Assembly: GCA_017622505.1 (NCBI GenBank) | Contig: JAGAQZ010000139.1 | Location: 1-48,609 of the forward strand | Source: Lachnospiraceae bacterium | Lineage (GTDB): Bacteria; Bacillota; Clostridia; Lachnospirales; Lachnospiraceae | Length of the DNA stretch: 48,609 nucleotides | Direction of reading: 5' to 3' | Shown: positions 9,139 through 17,067 of the stretch, piece by piece | Position numbering within the stretch: the stretch's first letter is position 1 | How the letters are laid out: every line of letters starts with the position of its first letter | The notes under the pieces: model-generated | What the model saw: only the letters and a program-made list of their open reading frames with translations | What the model was told of the DNA's origin: nothing | Database searches by the model: none | Translations under genes and position numbers: made by a program

Positions 9139-10356
9139 TTAGTGAATATACGACAAATTCAAATCCACTCTTCCGTTGATACCGTCAATCTGACCGGAAG
9201 ATGTATATTGCCAGATATCATATCTTCCTGTGTACAACGGCTCTTTGCGATACTCCGCAACCCAAATCGTATAACGGGATAACACATCATCATCCACGTT
9301 ATTGTAATACCAGTTACGGCTGGCATAAACGCCTGCTTCCTGCCCGGCCTGTTCGACCGTTTCACAGAACGCCTCACACACTGCAGTTCTGGTTACCGCA
9401 TCCAAGGTATCCGCACGTCCGCCCGAACCTTCCGTATCAATAAAAATCGGATAGTCCAATTCATATCCTTCCGTAAGACTCAGCACCATACTGGCTTCTT
9501 CTACTGCTTCCGCCTGATTGATTGCTTGGGTAAAGAAATATACCCCCACCTTCAATCCTGCTTCTTTCGCACCTTTAATATTCTGTCTAAAATACGGGTC
9601 CTCTACCAATACACCGGTTTTAGAACCGCGATAACCGCATCGGATGATGACAAACTGCACGCCGGCTTCTTTTACCTTATCCCAGTCAATATTCTGATTC
9701 CACTTGGATACGTCAATGCCCAGTACAGCATTCTGTTCGCTGTTCCAAGCGCCTGTGTGCTCGCTTTCATCCGCGTCTACCTGATGATTCGCGGTATCTT
9801 CCGCTTCGGCATCAATTTCGTCCTCAGTCTTAATCAGGTAAGAAATATCATCCAATTTAACAAATTCTATTTTATCTTTAACATTCACCTTGACTTTGTC
9901 AGGCACTTCATAATCGCCGATTTCTTTCAACGAAACATAGTAACTGCCCGGCTTAATACCACCGATATAAATGAAACCGTCCGCATCCAAATCCTTGTAC
10001 TCGCCGATACCGTCTACCGTAACAAAGAATTTCTCGCCTTTTACAGCTGCGCCTTTTTCATCAATTACCATAACTCGCAAATCGCGTTCCACGGAACTCA
10101 CAAGAAGGTTCAGTTTTACTGTTCCGTCCTCACGGACTTCTCCGGCAAAAGGCTGATACTCATCCAAAAAGGCGGGATCGTTTAAAAAGCCTTTGTCATC
10201 TGTTTCCACGCTCACATCTTCACTAACCGATTCTGACACCTGCTGCGAATCTTTGCCCGGATTCTGTAAAATGTTTACCAGAAAAACCGTCGACACAATC
10301 AGAAGCGCAGCTACAATCACGGATGCAATTGCTGCATTCCTTATTTTTTTATCCAT
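9139..10356 (-). CDS. Membrane-anchored GH25 muramidase (short paralog)
   Basis: Residues 9-29 are a single N-terminal signal-anchor helix. Residues about 80-170 form a beta-rich prealbumin/CnaB-like domain with DADGFIYIGGIKPGSYYVSL. After a short acidic linker (SYLIKTEDEIDAEAEDT) the GH25 barrel occupies 212-405. Catalytic residues are conserved: Asp215 in GIDVSKW and Asp307/Glu309 in FIDTE. GH25 enzymes cleave the MurNAc-GlcNAc bond of peptidoglycan, so this one would act outside the membrane while tethered. It lies inside the rfb operon between rfbA and rfbC with its own AGAGGTG site. The domain order and the KTEDEI linker motif match the 1028-residue protein at 17068-20154, so the two are paralogs. 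It may open the wall for polymer attachment or export; that is inference. Confidence 0.92.
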   Translation of the reverse strand: MDKKIRNAAIASVIVAALLIVSTVFLVNILQNPGKDSQQVSESVSEDVSVETDDKGFLNDPAFLDEYQPFAGEVREDGTVKLNLLVSSVERDLRVMVIDEKGAAVKGEKFFVTVDGIGEYKDLDADGFIYIGGIKPGSYYVSLKEIGDYEVPDKVKVNVKDKIEFVKLDDISYLIKTEDEIDAEAEDTANHQVDADESEHTGAWNSEQNAVLGIDVSKWNQNIDWDKVKEAGVQFVIIRCGYRGSKTGVLVEDPYFRQNIKGAKEAGLKVGVYFFTQAINQAEAVEEASMVLSLTEGYELDYPIFIDTEGSGGRADTLDAVTRTAVCEAFCETVEQAGQEAGVYASRNWYYNNVDDDVLSRYTIWVAEYRKEPLYTGRYDIWQYTSSGQIDGINGRVDLNLSYIH

Positions 10357-10381
10357 CGTTGCACCTCTGTCTTAACAACTT

Positions 10382-11251
10382 TTATAATCCGTTTGCAACC
10401 TCAACCAAGTACTGTCCGTAAGCAGTTTTCATCAAAGGTTCTGCCAAAGCCAGCAACTGTTCCTTGGTAATAAAACCACGCTTAAATGCAATTTCTTCAA
10501 TGCAGGAAATGTATAATCCCTGGCGTTTCTGGAAAGCAGCCACGAAATCAGAAGCATCCAAAAGCGCATCATGATTTCCCGTATCCAACCAGGCAAAACC
10601 ACGTCCTAAGGTTCTTACATTCAACTCACCGCGTCTTAAATACTCATTGTTGATGCTTGTAATTTCGATTTCACCACGCGCGGAAGGTTTTACATTCTTA
10701 GCAATTTCCACTACGTCATTGTCATAGAAATACAAGCCCGGTACCGCATAGTTACTCTTCGGATGTTCCGGTTTCTCTTCGATGGATAACGCCTTTCCGT
10801 TTTCATCAAATTCAACCACACCATACTCTCTGGGATCGCGCACATAGTACCCGAAAATTGTCGCCCCCTTCTCCTGCGAAGCCACTTCTCGCAACACCTT
10901 TGAAAAGCTCTGTCCGTAGAAAATATTATCTCCAAGAATCAATGCCACACTGTCATCACCAATAAAATCCGCACCAATGATAAAAGCATCCGCCAAGCCT
11001 CTGGGGTACTCCTGTACTGCATATTCCATACGGAGTCCAAGCTGCGAACCATCTCCGAACAATTCCTTAAATACAGGCAAATCCCTCGGCGTGGAAATAA
11101 TTAAAATATCCTGAATTCCTGCCAACATCAAAATGGACAAAGGATAATAAATCATCGGCTTATCATATACCGGCATAATCTGTTTTGAAATCGCTTTAGT
11201 CAAAGGATAGAGTCTGGTTCCCGACCCTCCTGCAAGAATAATTCCCTTCAT
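10382..11251 (-). CDS. rfbA: Glucose-1-phosphate thymidylyltransferase
   Basis: This is a full-length (289 residues) RmlA. The nucleotide-binding loop [11 protein letters not shown] opens the protein, followed by [18 protein letters not shown], the LGDNIFYG metal region, [20 protein letters not shown] and [11 protein letters not shown]. It makes dTDP-glucose from dTTP and glucose-1-phosphate. AAAGGAG lies just before the ATG. A strong hairpin sits between it and rfbB (11276-11303). Its product feeds rfbB and from there both the rhamnose branch (rfbC) and the Fuc4N branch (wecE at 38732-39865). Confidence 0.97.
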   Translation of the reverse strand: MKGIILAGGSGTRLYPLTKAISKQIMPVYDKPMIYYPLSILMLAGIQDILIISTPRDLPVFKELFGDGSQLGLRMEYAVQEYPRGLADAFIIGADFIGDDSVALILGDNIFYGQSFSKVLREVASQEKGATIFGYYVRDPREYGVVEFDENGKALSIEEKPEHPKSNYAVPGLYFYDNDVVEIAKNVKPSARGEIEITSINNEYLRRGELNVRTLGRGFAWLDTGNHDALLDASDFVAAFQKRQGLYISCIEEIAFKRGFITKEQLLALAEPLMKTAYGQYLVEVANGL

Positions 11252-11275
11252 TTTTGTCTCCTTTTATACGCACTG

Positions 11276-11303
11276 AATGGGAACGGCGTTCACCGTCCCC
11301 ATT
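11276..11303 (-). other. Intercistronic hairpin between rfbB and rfbA
   Basis: An 11-bp stem (AATGGGGACGG pairing with CCGTTCCCATT, one G-U) closes a six-base loop. No U-run follows, so it is not a standard terminator. It may protect the rfbB 3' end or tune expression of the genes behind it. The structure is seen in the sequence; the role is inferred. Confidence 0.6.
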
Positions 11304-11310
11304 TATAATT

Positions 11311-12390
11311 TTATTGATACATTTCTTCGTAGTATTTCTGATAGTCACCACTGGTTACACGTTTCATCCAGTCTTCGTTCTCAAAATACCACTGTATAGT
11401 CAGTTTAATACCATCCTTGAACATTGTTTCAGGCTCCCAGCCGAGGTCTGCACGAATCTTATCCGGTGCAATGGCATAACGTCTGTCATGGCCCTTACGA
11501 TCTTCAACGTAAGTAATCAATTCCTTGCTTACGTGTGCCTTACGGGGATCGTTGTCAGGAAGCATTTCCTGCAAAGTTTCCAGGATAATTTCGATAATTT
11601 CGATATTCTGTTTCTCATTATGACCACCTACGTTATAGGTTTCAAAAAGCTTACCTTTTTCCTGAACCATATCAATGGCTTTCGCGTGGTCTCTTACATA
11701 CAACCAGTCACGCACGTTCTTTCCGTCGCCGTATACCGGCAACTTCTTACCCTGAAGCGCATTGTTGATAATCAACGGAATCAACTTCTCAGGGAACTGG
11801 AACGGTCCGTAATTGTTTGAACAGTTCGTAATATTTGCCGGAAACTTATAAGTGTCCATATAAGACTTCACCAGCATGTCCGAACCTGCTTTACTTGCTG
11901 AGTAAGGCGAATGAGGATCGTAAGGTGATGTCTCATAAAAGAATGCATTCTCATCATCAGGCAATGAGCCGTATACCTCATCAGTAGACACGTGAAGAAA
12001 TTTCTTGTCTTCCTTAAATCCGCCGTCAGGCAATTCCCAAGCCGCTTTGGCACAGTTAAGCATAACCGCCGTACCGATTACATTGGTTTTCACGAATACT
12101 TCCGGATTACGGATACTTCTGTCAACATGACTTTCTGCCGCAAAATGCACCACTCTGTCAATATCATTCTCCGCAAAAATCTTACCGATTGCATCCTTAT
12201 CCGTAATATCCGCTTTTACAAATGTATAATTCGGGCGATTCTCTACCGCTTTCAAGTTCTCAAGATTACCTGCATATGTTAAAGCATCCACATTGATAAT
12301 GCGGATATCATCGCCATATTTTTCAAACATATAATGAATATAATTGGAACCGATGAAACCGGCACCACCTGTTACGAGATAAGTTCTCAT
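11311..12390 (-). CDS. rfbB: dTDP-glucose 4,6-dehydratase
   Basis: This is a 359-residue short-chain dehydrogenase/reductase with the NAD loop GGAGFIGSNY at the N-terminus, the dehydratase triad Thr136-Asp137-Glu138 (VSTDEVYGS) and Tyr163-x3-Lys167 (YSASK). It converts dTDP-glucose to dTDP-4-keto-6-deoxyglucose, the branch point for rhamnose and for 4-amino-4,6-dideoxygalactose. The GGAG ribosome site is good. As the first gene after the promoter at 12442-12447, it heads the rfb-wzm-wzt operon. Confidence 0.97.
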   Translation of the reverse strand: MRTYLVTGGAGFIGSNYIHYMFEKYGDDIRIINVDALTYAGNLENLKAVENRPNYTFVKADITDKDAIGKIFAENDIDRVVHFAAESHVDRSIRNPEVFVKTNVIGTAVMLNCAKAAWELPDGGFKEDKKFLHVSTDEVYGSLPDDENAFFYETSPYDPHSPYSASKAGSDMLVKSYMDTYKFPANITNCSNNYGPFQFPEKLIPLIINNALQGKKLPVYGDGKNVRDWLYVRDHAKAIDMVQEKGKLFETYNVGGHNEKQNIEIIEIILETLQEMLPDNDPRKAHVSKELITYVEDRKGHDRRYAIAPDKIRADLGWEPETMFKDGIKLTIQWYFENEDWMKRVTSGDYQKYYEEMYQ

Positions 12391-12441
12391 TTCTTGTCTC
12401 CTTTATAATTACCTTCTTGTTTTTCAAACATATCAAATTGT

Positions 12442-12447
12442 ATTATA
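12442..12447 (-). promoter_or_regulatory. Promoter -10 of the rfbB operon
   Basis: On the minus strand a perfect TATAAT is preceded by TG plus one base, an extended -10. The -35 position at 17 bp spacing reads TGGATT, a weak match. The start site would lie about 40 bp upstream of rfbB. It is the only good promoter seen ahead of the rfb-wzm-wzt genes. Confidence 0.65.
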
Positions 12448-12493
12448 ACATAAAACACATCAGAAATCCACTTTTTTAGAGGCCCATTCTTTT

Positions 12494-13276
12494 TTATTCC
12501 GGCACCCACAAATCCGCGTAATTATCCACATAAATATCATAACCGCAGGTCTGCAAAACCAGGGTAAATTCCCCGTCTTCCATCTTGCCGTCAAGCAGAT
12601 GATTTTGATTGATAATTACATAATGACAGCCGTTTTGCCTTGCAAGAGTTGTCAATCTCTCTGCATTGGAAATATCCTTCGACATTTCTTCCTCAAACTC
12701 ATTATCCAACCACCAGCGTTCTACCAGTGCATCATAACCATACGGCATTATTACAAACGGCGAATACTGGCGCACGTACTGAACAAGTTCCGGCGGAAAT
12801 GCCGCCTTAATTTCTCGTCCCGGAATTACGATAGCATCGCATATACTGACAACTGCATCCGGCACCTGATACCAATTCTCCGCTTTACTAAACTGTGGGC
12901 TTTTATATACCAAATGACCGCCCACCATAATATATACTGCCAACAGAAACAACAACACTGCCTGTAACCACTTTTTCTTGATTGCGGATAAAAATTTTAC
13001 TGCCGCATAAGATATCACGATCCCCATAGGAAGTGCCCACAAAATACGGTAATAAATCTCTTCCTCGTTCATTATCGTCACCACAAAATAAGACAATACA
13101 GGGAATAAAAACAACGCAAGAACCGCTACGGACACATACACCAAAATCGCCTTGCGCCCCTTGTTTTTCTCTGTAATCCACAAATAAATCAAAGAAGCGA
13201 CAAAAAGTAATGTAAGACTGCAATTTCCGCTATACATTTTTAACATTAACAAGGCCGAACCGTCTGCACCTACCAT
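12494..13276 (-). CDS. C-terminal half of a DUF6077-like multi-pass membrane protein (probably split gene)
   Basis: This 260-residue ORF opens within hydrophobic sequence and has three to four membrane spans up to about residue 120. A soluble domain follows, with FSKAENWYQVPDAVVSICD, PPELVQYVRQYSPFVIMPYG and the C-terminal GCHYVIINQNHLL. From memory of the family, this is the usual ending of large (about 600 residue) Lachnospiraceae membrane proteins whose N-terminal half matches the 345-residue ORF at 15919-16956. The two parts sum to 605 residues and are separated by the pse cassette. AAAGGAG precedes the ATG, so the fragment is probably translated. It could be a working second subunit or a decaying remnant. 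Confidence 0.6.
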   Translation of the reverse strand: MVGADGSALLMLKMYSGNCSLTLLFVASLIYLWITEKNKGRKAILVYVSVAVLALFLFPVLSYFVVTIMNEEEIYYRILWALPMGIVISYAAVKFLSAIKKKWLQAVLLFLLAVYIMVGGHLVYKSPQFSKAENWYQVPDAVVSICDAIVIPGREIKAAFPPELVQYVRQYSPFVIMPYGYDALVERWWLDNEFEEEMSKDISNAERLTTLARQNGCHYVIINQNHLLDGKMEDGEFTLVLQTCGYDIYVDNYADLWVPE

Positions 13277-13358
13277 ATTGTCACTCCTTTCTTCTAAACT
13301 TTCTCAGCTTTATATTTTTATTTATTATCTTCTCATATATTTCGCCAGTTTCAACATT

Positions 13359-14387
13359 TTACTTGCAATCTACAATTGCACATGCAATACGACGCGCACC
13401 AAGACCGTCAACCAGGCAATTTGCGTTGCGGGCTATTTCTAATCGCCTGTCATAATCTGCGCATACCGTTTTAATCGAATTCATCATCAAATTCATAAAT
13501 GTGTCTTTATCATCTGCTTCATAATGACCTACAGAAACTGCCGCACCATAAAATCCAAAAGCCTCCGTTGCTTTTTTCTGATTATCTGCAAACGAAAAAA
13601 CTATACTCGGTATACTTAACGACGCTAATTCATATAACGTAGATCCCGCCGCAGAAATTGCCAAATCACATTTTTTCATAATTTCAGCCATGTTGGAAAC
13701 ATTTTTATACAAATTAATATTGACAAATTTATTTGCTTTTTTCTCCAATTCTTTCTCATGCGCATTGAAATTGCCGCATATTACATGATAATTTAACATT
13801 TTAAGTTCTTTGTCCTGCATAAAAAAGTCCAACATCATTCCTGCAAGATTATATTTATCACTTCCGCCGGTAGATATGAAAACATTTCTCACATCTTTTG
13901 CCACTTCACATTCTACCGCGCGAAATTCTTTACGCAAAGGTGCATATTTTGCCCCCAGAATAAAACGTTCCACACAATCTTTTGCCCGACTATACATTTC
14001 ATCTGTCGCATATACATTATAATTAATCAAAAGTTTTACCGGATAAGAATCATTTCCCAAATCGTCCATATAGGCCGTTTTAACTATATCGTTAAGCTCT
14101 TCAAAATAACGTTTGGTCACACTATAGCTGTCAACCAATAACAAGTCCGGTTTATGTTGTTCTATCAACTGTTTCAGGACATCAATCTCACTTTCCATAC
14201 AATCATACGCTGTATGCAACACTATATACCGATACCCCTTTTGTTGCAGCAATCCCGATGCACATTCATCAGCAAGAACAAAACAAACTTCCTCTCCCAT
14301 TTGCCTTATTTCGTCTGCTATGGATACACATCTCATAATATGTCCTATACCTATTTCAGAATTGCCGTCCGCTCTCATCCAAATCAT
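13359..14387 (-). CDS. pseG: UDP-2,4-diacetamido-2,4,6-trideoxy-beta-L-altropyranose hydrolase
   Basis: The N-terminus has the PseG signature: MRADGNSEIGIGHIMRC with GxGHxxR, where His16 is the expected catalytic residue. The C-terminal half has the GT-B-like nucleotide-binding pattern ISTGGSDKYN and ISAAGSTLYELASLSIPSI. At 342 residues it is of normal length. PseG removes UDP to release the 6-deoxy-AltdiNAc used by PseI. It follows the PseI-PseH fusion by 6 bp and would act on the fusion's acetylated product. By eye it is more AT-rich than the rfb genes, consistent with recent acquisition. ATG 14387 is preferred; a second ATG nine bases in is possible. Confidence 0.9.
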   Translation of the reverse strand: MIWMRADGNSEIGIGHIMRCVSIADEIRQMGEEVCFVLADECASGLLQQKGYRYIVLHTAYDCMESEIDVLKQLIEQHKPDLLLVDSYSVTKRYFEELNDIVKTAYMDDLGNDSYPVKLLINYNVYATDEMYSRAKDCVERFILGAKYAPLRKEFRAVECEVAKDVRNVFISTGGSDKYNLAGMMLDFFMQDKELKMLNYHVICGNFNAHEKELEKKANKFVNINLYKNVSNMAEIMKKCDLAISAAGSTLYELASLSIPSIVFSFADNQKKATEAFGFYGAAVSVGHYEADDKDTFMNLMMNSIKTVCADYDRRLEIARNANCLVDGLGARRIACAIVDCK

Positions 14388-14393
14388 ACGCTA

Positions 14394-15896
14394 TCAATCC
14401 AATTCCTTTACAAACAGTAAATGTTGTGTTTCACACTCCACCTTGCTGTATCCGTTTTTTAAAAGCATTTTCTGCGAAGCTTCGTTCTCTTTTTTGACTT
14501 CAGCTTTCACTATACGTACAGTGGGAAATTTCTTTTTGATAACTATCTCACCCGCACGAAGCATTTCAGCACCATATCCTCGTTTACGGTACTTTGGTGC
14601 AATGCTATAACTTACGACAACTTCCTCTTCGTTCACAAAATCTACACGATATTGTCCAATCGCTTCATCTGCATGATAGCAAACATACAATTCTCGATCA
14701 GTGCGTTTTAAACAATCCTCATACCATACCTTATGAGTTTCCCAAGAAATCTTCTCTACTGTAAAAGACTGTTTTCGGGTCTCTGCATCATTAGCCCATT
14801 CAAAAATCATTTGACAATCTTCCATCGTAGCCGGTCGTAATTCTAAATACTCATTTACCACTTCCGCTTCCAACGGCATTCCGCGCTTAATATCTTTTAA
14901 CACTGTTTTTCCCAAAACATGTTCATACTCTCGCGGATGCAATCCATATCCCGGGCGAATCACACGAATATTCTCTTCAGTAATTTTTTCACCTGCCGGG
15001 ATATCATTTGTTACAAAAATTGACTTCCTAAATATATGATTTGCTTTTTCTTGCTCTGTAATACCATAGTTGACAATTCCCCTTGCCTTCTCAACCTGGC
15101 GAATATCCTGCACCATTTGCGCAAATTCGTCCGGTTCCATAGAAAAGAACGAATCCGGATTATCAATATCCCGGCTAATACAAAAATGCTTTTCTATAAT
15201 TGCAGCACCCATTGCCACAGCCGCTACAGCTGCCAATCCCCCCATAGAATGATCCGACAAACCAACCGGGACATCAAACTTCTTGCCCATATCCACCATT
15301 GTTGCCAAATTCATTTCATCTGATATAGCAGGATATGCGCTGGCACATCTCAAAAAGGCAAATTGCTTGTTTCCTGTTGCACGAATTGTTTCTGCCGCCT
15401 CTTCAATTTCTTCAAAGCTTGCCATACCTGTCGAAAGAATAATTGGCTTACCTCTTTGTGCAACATATTTTATAAGCGGCAAATCAACCAATTCGAAAGA
15501 AGCAATTTTATAAAAATCCATCCCCAGCGCTTCCAAATAGTCCACGGCTGTATTATCAAACGGGGTCGAAAAGAAATCGATGCCCACTCGCTCCGCTTCT
15601 TCTTTTAACTCCTTTGTCCACTCCCACGGAGTATAAGCCTTTCCATACAATTGATATAATGTTTCTCCATTCCACGCACCTTGCGCAATTTGAAAATACT
15701 CATTATCGCAATCCATTGTAATTGTATCCGGCGTATACGTCTGAATTTTGATACAATCCGCTCCCGCCTCCTTAGCCGCACGAATAATTTCTTTCGCGCG
15801 CTCAATACTGCCCGCATGATTCGCAGACATTTCCGCGATAATATATGCAGGATATCCCTCACCAATTATGCGATTATTAATCTTAAAAGTTTTCAT
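14394..15896 (-). CDS. pseI: Pseudaminic acid synthase fused to PseH-like GNAT acetyltransferase
   Basis: Residues 1 to about 290 are a NeuB-family TIM barrel with ANHAGSIERAKEIIRAAKEAGADCIKIQ, LSTGMAS, LSDHS and IIEKHF. Residues about 292-347 are the antifreeze/SAF domain (RPGYGLHPREYEHVLGK). This half most resembles PseI, which condenses 6-deoxy-AltdiNAc with phosphoenolpyruvate. From about 351 a GNAT domain begins (LELRPATMEDCQMIFEWAND) with an acetyl-CoA loop-like YRKRGYGAEML and ends at residue 500. It is PseH-like and would acetylate UDP-4-amino-6-deoxy-L-AltNAc. The two steps are non-adjacent in the pathway, with PseG acting between them. GGAGG lies 6 bp before the ATG. Confidence 0.9.
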   Translation of the reverse strand: MKTFKINNRIIGEGYPAYIIAEMSANHAGSIERAKEIIRAAKEAGADCIKIQTYTPDTITMDCDNEYFQIAQGAWNGETLYQLYGKAYTPWEWTKELKEEAERVGIDFFSTPFDNTAVDYLEALGMDFYKIASFELVDLPLIKYVAQRGKPIILSTGMASFEEIEEAAETIRATGNKQFAFLRCASAYPAISDEMNLATMVDMGKKFDVPVGLSDHSMGGLAAVAAVAMGAAIIEKHFCISRDIDNPDSFFSMEPDEFAQMVQDIRQVEKARGIVNYGITEQEKANHIFRKSIFVTNDIPAGEKITEENIRVIRPGYGLHPREYEHVLGKTVLKDIKRGMPLEAEVVNEYLELRPATMEDCQMIFEWANDAETRKQSFTVEKISWETHKVWYEDCLKRTDRELYVCYHADEAIGQYRVDFVNEEEVVVSYSIAPKYRKRGYGAEMLRAGEIVIKKKFPTVRIVKAEVKKENEASQKMLLKNGYSKVECETQHLLFVKELD

Positions 15897-15918
15897 TCAA
15901 AACCTCCACACCAACATT

Positions 15919-16956
15919 TTACACCAGTAAATACAAAATTCCTACCACACCAACCGGAATGCAAGTCACAGCACCCTTCAACAGCACCCACGGTTCTCTG
16001 CGATATATAGCCAAAAAGAGTATTCCCAACATAAATACCATAGGCAATAAAACCACCGCCATAGTAGTCATAGAACTGCCTGCAAACATAATGATGGCGG
16101 CCAATGCATAAAATGCTTTTTCTATTTTTTTCTCCCTTGCCTTATCAGCCATCCACAACAGCAGCAACAGCGTCACCGGTAAAAACAGATTTGCAAAAAT
16201 ACTTTTCCCTTGCCACGTTCTCGTCAAAAAGAAGGTCTGGGGCGTATATATACTGACATACCCATACATATTAAACAACGCAACCAACGATGCAAAAAGA
16301 TACTTTCCATTCTTCTTATCCTTAAACAATAGTCCGCCAATTTGTAAAATCACTAAATAATGTAAAATAATCAATATCGGTGCAAGTACACTGTGCCCCA
16401 TAATTGCCGGATGAATCATTGTCACCTTAGATAAAAATGCCAGCCACGTCGGCGATGCCGCAAACGCATGACGCAAATCTATATTATTTGATACAGTCCC
16501 TGTATAAGGTTGCACATAATTCATAGTCCCGCTGGTATAGGAATTAGCCGCCGTCGCTATATAAAAAGCATCGTCTCCATCCGAAATCTGCTGTGACAAA
16601 CGCATCACCACTTGAAAAATTATAAATAAGACAAATATAATTTTTAAAACAATTGCATCTCTATTTCTTAACTTTGCCATAGATTCTTTTAAGACATCTT
16701 TTCCAAATACAATCGAAACGCTTGTAAATATAAGGATAAAAATACCAAACACTCCGGTCAAAAGCTTAAAAGAAATGCTTCCTGCCATCAAAAATCCCAA
16801 ATAAAAGCACTGGAAAAAGGCTATCGTAACCAGATAGCCATTTAAGAAAGTCATTCCTATACTCTGATGTTCCTTAGGAAGTTTAGATGTAATCCATAGT
16901 CCACTTCCGAAAGGAACCAAGAGTAGCCAAAGTACTGCCAAAAGAATCTGTAGCAT
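15919..16956 (-). CDS. N-terminal half of a DUF6077-like multi-pass membrane protein (probably split gene)
   Basis: This 345-residue, highly hydrophobic ORF has about nine membrane spans. A conserved outer loop reads SDGDDAFYIATAANSYTSG near 125-143, followed by NYVQPYTG and FAASPTWLAFLSKVTMIHPAIMGH. The acidic cluster in the first large loop recalls GT-C glycosyltransferases. It ends abruptly inside a hydrophobic stretch (GVVGILYLLV), 22 bp before the pseI fusion. The expected continuation appears at 12494-13276 beyond the pse cassette. GAGGTG precedes the ATG, and a good promoter lies at 16981-17009. Function is unknown; lipid-linked sugar transfer or glycan handling at the membrane is a guess. 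Confidence 0.65.
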   Translation of the reverse strand: MLQILLAVLWLLLVPFGSGLWITSKLPKEHQSIGMTFLNGYLVTIAFFQCFYLGFLMAGSISFKLLTGVFGIFILIFTSVSIVFGKDVLKESMAKLRNRDAIVLKIIFVLFIIFQVVMRLSQQISDGDDAFYIATAANSYTSGTMNYVQPYTGTVSNNIDLRHAFAASPTWLAFLSKVTMIHPAIMGHSVLAPILIILHYLVILQIGGLLFKDKKNGKYLFASLVALFNMYGYVSIYTPQTFFLTRTWQGKSIFANLFLPVTLLLLLWMADKAREKKIEKAFYALAAIIMFAGSSMTTMAVVLLPMVFMLGILFLAIYRREPWVLLKGAVTCIPVGVVGILYLLV

Positions 16957-16980
16957 TTATTGCACCTCTTTCTCTATCCC

Positions 16981-17009
16981 ATTATACATAGTAACCGTCA
17001 AAAAAACAA
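16981..17009 (-). promoter_or_regulatory. Promoter of the split membrane protein / pse genes
   Basis: On the minus strand the -35 TTGTTT (17004-17009) and a perfect -10 TATAAT (16981-16986) are 17 bp apart. The -10 lies about 25 bp upstream of the 345-residue ORF. It would drive that ORF, the PseI-PseH fusion, pseG and the C-terminal fragment. Confidence 0.65.
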
Positions 17010-17039
17010 TGAAAATGATTGAAACGAACTATATAAACA

Positions 17040-17061
17040 GGGCAGAGATTACTCTCTGCCC
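17040..17061 (-). terminator. Terminator after the 1028-residue GH25 gene
   Basis: A perfect 9-bp GC-rich stem (GGGCAGAGA with TCTCTGCCC) closes a four-base loop 7 bp past the stop codon. The following tract (TGTTTATATAGTT) is only moderately T-rich, so termination may be incomplete. Confidence 0.75.
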
Positions 17062-17067
17062 TATTCT

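Noticed and set aside
9526..10185. Long plus-strand open frame (219 codons) opposite the short GH25 gene
   Set aside because: It lies fully antisense to a clear GH25 gene, has no ribosome site, and its translation has no recognisable domain. Similar antisense frames at 4912-5526 and 11254-11820 were rejected for the same reason.
13277..13358. New promoter at the split-gene junction (TTGAAA with GATAAT)
   Set aside because: The spacing is 19 bp and the -10 is weak. The AT-rich region makes a chance match likely.
14394..15896. Sialic acid (NeuB) or legionaminic acid synthase
   Set aside because: The neighbouring PseG, the PseH-like domain and the PseF-type cytidylyltransferase in the locus, plus the PseI-like N-terminal motifs, fit pseudaminic acid better. 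NeuC-type epimerase genes are absent.
16981..17002. TTGACG as the -35 of the promoter upstream of the split membrane protein
   Set aside because: It is only 9 bp from the TATAAT. TTGTTT at 17 bp spacing is the better partner.
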